Shown here piece by piece: positions 61,814 through 64,000 of a DNA stretch of 64,000 nt. The first letter of the stretch is position 1, and every line of letters begins with the position of its first letter. The stretch covers positions 434,001-498,000 of the forward strand of contig NZ_JAHPZX010000001.1 in assembly GCF_021325795.1 (NCBI RefSeq), read 5' to 3'. The notes under the pieces were generated by a model. It did no database searches. It was not told the origin of the DNA and saw only the letters and a list, made by a program, of their open reading frames with translations. The position numbers were made by a program, and so were the translations under genes. This DNA comes from Bordetella sp. LUAb4. GTDB lineage: Bacteria > Pseudomonadota > Gammaproteobacteria > Burkholderiales > Burkholderiaceae_B.

Positions 61814-62968
61814 TTAGAAGCTGTGTTGCAGGCCCGCCATCACACGCGTGGTGTGCGACCCGTCCGGATCGAATTGATTGTCCAGCGTGTAGTGCGAGGC
61901 ATAACCGACGAAGCCATACAGGCGGGTCCGAGGCGAAAGCTCGTGGATATAACCGACCGTGCCGAGCTGCGCGCTACGCGCCCGGTGCCCGTCTTCCCAC
62001 GTCCACGACGGCCGCATCGGCGACCACTGCAGCACGATGCTGTCCTTGCCCACCGGCACGGTCACGCCCAGGTACCAGGCATCTGCGTGGCCGCCGTCGG
62101 CGAAGGCCCGCGGTCCCACCGCCACACCCAGGTCATCCGGATCGCTGCCATTCAGGCCGACATAGCCATGGCTTTGCCGCGTCCAACCCACCGCCACCTT
62201 GGCGATCTCAAAGTCGTAGGCCAGGCCCAGTTGTAGCGCGCGCGGCTGCGCCTGCGTGTCGACGGTATTCCCCAGCCGCATCTGGTCCCAGGTGGCCACG
62301 GCCAGCCACGGCCCCTGCTCGTATTTGAGACCGGCACTGAAAGCCCGGCTGTTGGCGCTGGTGGCGTAGCCGTCCGGCTTGGCCGCGTCAAAGGAATAGC
62401 CCACGCCCAAAGTCCAACCGGCGACGGACGGCGACACGTAGTTCACCAGATTGTCGAACTGGAAATTGTCCGAGGCCTTGAAGGTGGCGCCCAGGCCCAT
62501 CTCTTTCCAGCCCGCCTGTTCCAGTTCATTGCCGAAGGTCTGCCCGATGGTGTACTGCCGGCCGAAGGTCAGGCGCCCGTAGTCGTCATGGGCGAATCCC
62601 ACCCAGGACTGGTAGTTGAACAGCCGGCCATTCTGGTCGTCGACCTGGCCGTTGCTGGGATTGAAGCCGGTTTCCAGCTGGAACAGCGCGCGCCAGCCCG
62701 AACCCAGATCATCCTGGCCGCGCAAGCCCCAGACGGAATCCGCCAGCCCGCCGTTGATCAAGCCGTTGCGCGTACCGGTTCCCGACACGTGCGTGCTGCC
62801 CACACCCAGATCGATGAGGCCATACAGGGTCACCGCGGCTCCGTCGTCGGCAAGGGCTGCCTGAGGGAGAACAACCGCGAGGACAAAAAAAACCGCTCCG
62901 TAAAAAAACGGAGCGATGGATAGCCAGGACGTCACGCTGAAAAATTTCGACAGTCGGGCGTTGAACAA
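61814..62968 (-). CDS. Gram-negative porin
   Basis: 384 residues. An unusually long signal region (residues 1-40, ending ALA|DD), then VTLYGLIDLGVGSTHVSGTG, GSGWRALFQLETGFN, FNYQSWVGFAHDDYGRLTFG (beta strands and the L3 region), GLKYEQGPWLAVATWDQM, and a terminal Phe (MAGLQHSF). A trimeric general diffusion porin of the Burkholderiales family (Neisseria-type porin). Codons 18-28 contain a terminator-like hairpin and runs of T (see 62885-62915). Same-strand small gene upstream. Confidence 0.93.
   Translation of the reverse strand: MFNARLSKFFSVTSWLSIAPFFYGAVFFVLAVVLPQAALADDGAAVTLYGLIDLGVGSTHVSGTGTRNGLINGGLADSVWGLRGQDDLGSGWRALFQLETGFNPSNGQVDDQNGRLFNYQSWVGFAHDDYGRLTFGRQYTIGQTFGNELEQAGWKEMGLGATFKASDNFQFDNLVNYVSPSVAGWTLGVGYSFDAAKPDGYATSANSRAFSAGLKYEQGPWLAVATWDQMRLGNTVDTQAQPRALQLGLAYDFEIAKVAVGWTRQSHGYVGLNGSDPDDLGVAVGPRAFADGGHADAWYLGVTVPVGKDSIVLQWSPMRPSWTWEDGHRARSAQLGTVGYIHELSPRTRLYGFVGYASHYTLDNQFDPDGSHTTRVMAGLQHSF
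62885..62915 (-). promoter_or_regulatory. Terminator-like hairpin inside the porin signal-peptide codons
   Basis: On the coding strand: stem CGCTCCGT / ACGGAGCG, 6-T loop (plus adjacent T), then G and eight T, spanning codons about 18-28 of the porin. It has full intrinsic-terminator form. The T7 and T8 runs are also slippage-prone. Confidence 0.75.
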
Positions 62969-63005
62969 AGGGCGGCTCCGTAAGCGGCGCCGACTCGCAT
63001 GCGTA

Positions 63006-63341
63006 TCAGGCGACGGCGCTACGTTGATCTCCGAAACGGACGGAACATATCGCTGGATTGTCGCTTAGCTGCCTGGCCTGTGACATGAGAACATTCCGCA
63101 TATTTGGGGGGCAATTCACCGTAATGCAGGCCGACGCCATGGTCTTGTCCCGACCCTGGTCCACCTGCATCTGAGCCACGCTCAGGCCGGCCGCCTTGAA
63201 GTCCAGGCAAATCTGCTTGCGCACGGCACCGAGTGCCTCGCGCGCACAGACCACGGTCAACCTTGAGCTCGCGCGCCTGCCAGCCAACGCCGCCGGCCGA
63301 TCGACACCGGCACGCCGAAGAAACAAGTCGAATATACGCAT
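63006..63341 (-). CDS. Small protein with ACT/MgtC-C-like fold
   Basis: 111 residues from ATG 63341 with perfect AGGAGG five bases upstream. RLTVVCAREALGAVRKQICL and SAQMQVDQGR-like segment, then ITVNCPPNMRNVLMSQARQL and DNPAICSVRFGD. The beta-alpha-beta pattern recalls the ACT-like C-terminal domain of MgtC proteins (MgtC-C). Function unknown. It lies 37 bases before the porin gene on the same strand, so both may share a promoter. Confidence 0.6.
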   Translation of the reverse strand: MRIFDLFLRRAGVDRPAALAGRRASSRLTVVCAREALGAVRKQICLDFKAAGLSVAQMQVDQGRDKTMASACITVNCPPNMRNVLMSQARQLSDNPAICSVRFGDQRSAVA

Positions 63342-63870
63342 GATGACCTCCTCGCACGAGCGGGATGGCATACGTCAATAACCGGCCTGACCAGCCTGGG
63401 GAATGCCACGCGCGCAAGAAGATACATGCGAGTGGGACCACAGGCGGGCAAAGCGGTAATTCAGGCGGAATGGCGCGGGGAGGAAATCGTCGCGAAATAA
63501 AGATCAGCGACACGCATACGACTGCGTGCAAATCGCTTTTCTAATCGCGTGGAAATCTCGAAATGAGAGGCCCGAATTGAAGCTTTAAAACTCAGCTTTA
63601 AGACGCTCGGACTTTTCAGACACCGCACCCTGCAAGACAGGGCGCGGCAGAGGTGATCTGCGTAAACCTTGTCAGGCAGCGACGCCGACACTAGGTCGAC
63701 TACTACTGTCGCCGGAATCGGTATTCACGTAGCAACCCCTGGATATGAAGAAGCCACGAGTGTACTCGGGTTTGCCCTGATGAACAAGACAAAAGAGGGC
63801 GTAAATGCCTGAAAAAACAAGGTCCTACAACGGGTGACATGATGCACGGATTGGCGGCGGCGAGGAGGGG
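63342..63870. other. Intergenic region, no gene recognised
   Basis: 529 bases between the ACT-like gene and a truncated minus-strand gene at the right edge. Short frames show no features. It should hold the promoter for the ACT-like gene and porin. Confidence 0.4.
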
Positions 63871-64000
63871 TCAAACATGCAGATGCCAGCCCACGTAGCC
63901 GGCGAACAGCGCATACAGGCCGCCCACCGCCGACAAGGCCCGCAGGTTCATGGTCTCGCGGCGGAAGCGCAGCCACAGCAGTCCGATGGACAGCATGGTG
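63871..64000 (-). CDS. Membrane protein, C-terminal end only (truncated by window edge)
   Basis: The last 42 codons of a gene whose start is beyond the right edge. SIGLLWLRFRRETMNLRALS and VGGLYALFAGYVGWHLHV suggest two membrane segments. Family not recognisable. Confidence 0.5.
   Translation of the reverse strand, partial: TMLSIGLLWLRFRRETMNLRALSAVGGLYALFAGYVGWHLHV

Overview
The window is high-GC DNA from a betaproteobacterium of the family Alcaligenaceae, most likely Bordetella in the broad sense or Achromobacter. The evidence is five orphan Bug/TctC-type periplasmic binding proteins, a Btr/FNR-like regulator, a polyhydroxybutyrate phasin, a Burkholderiales-type trimeric porin, and many IclR and LysR regulators set beside small catabolic operons. 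Family assignments come from motifs read by eye, and no database was searched.

Left part (1-16.6 kb). A truncated MFS transporter follows a glutaminase. Next is an unusual locus: a 487-residue protein of unknown function overlapped by a Tat-signal protein, a decayed copy of the large gene's 3' end, and a second intact copy of the Tat-signal gene, closed by a terminator. This is the layout of a toxin/effector with duplicated immunity genes and is the best candidate here for an undescribed system. It is followed by a classical autotransporter, an AraC/GyrI regulator, a Fic protein with an AbiEi-like N-terminal DNA-binding region and phased promoter repeats, a Bug protein with an SMP-30-type lactonase, and a class A beta-lactamase divergent from an AmpR-like regulator.

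Middle (16.8-31.4 kb). A Bug/aldehyde dehydrogenase/aldo-keto reductase operon diverges from an IclR regulator with duplicated operator-like repeats. Two broken LysR remnants follow, then a Btr/FNR-type gene, creA, tRNA-Cys(GCA), a membrane-anchored Mrr-like nuclease coupled to an S4 RNA-binding protein, a GST, another Bug protein, a MarR-ClC channel operon with a perfect palindrome at its promoter, and a secreted hypothetical protein.

Right-centre (31.5-50.2 kb). A minus-strand set (enoyl-CoA hydratase, SDR, CoA-transferase A and B, nitronate monooxygenase-like protein, MaoC, OB-fold protein, thiolase) looks like a CoA-thioester degradation pathway for an unknown carboxylic acid. It diverges from an IclR regulator followed by a Bug protein. 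After it come aldose 1-epimerase, a hypothetical protein with an in-frame 9-bp repeat, LysR, NUDIX, the N-degron transferases aat and bpt, pyrD, phaP, a Bug protein and an IclR regulator.

Right end (50.2-64 kb). Mostly housekeeping: a CinA-like domain protein, an EI24 membrane protein, a thioredoxin-like protein, an RhlE-type helicase, azlCD, ilvE, a CHCC zinc-finger protein, a SnoaL-like protein, a YheT-like hydrolase, a BepA-like M48 protease, galU, a CtaG-type protein, and a porin with a terminator-like hairpin inside its signal-peptide codons. A small ACT-like protein and a truncated membrane protein close the window. No CRISPR, rRNA, insertion sequence or prophage was seen.
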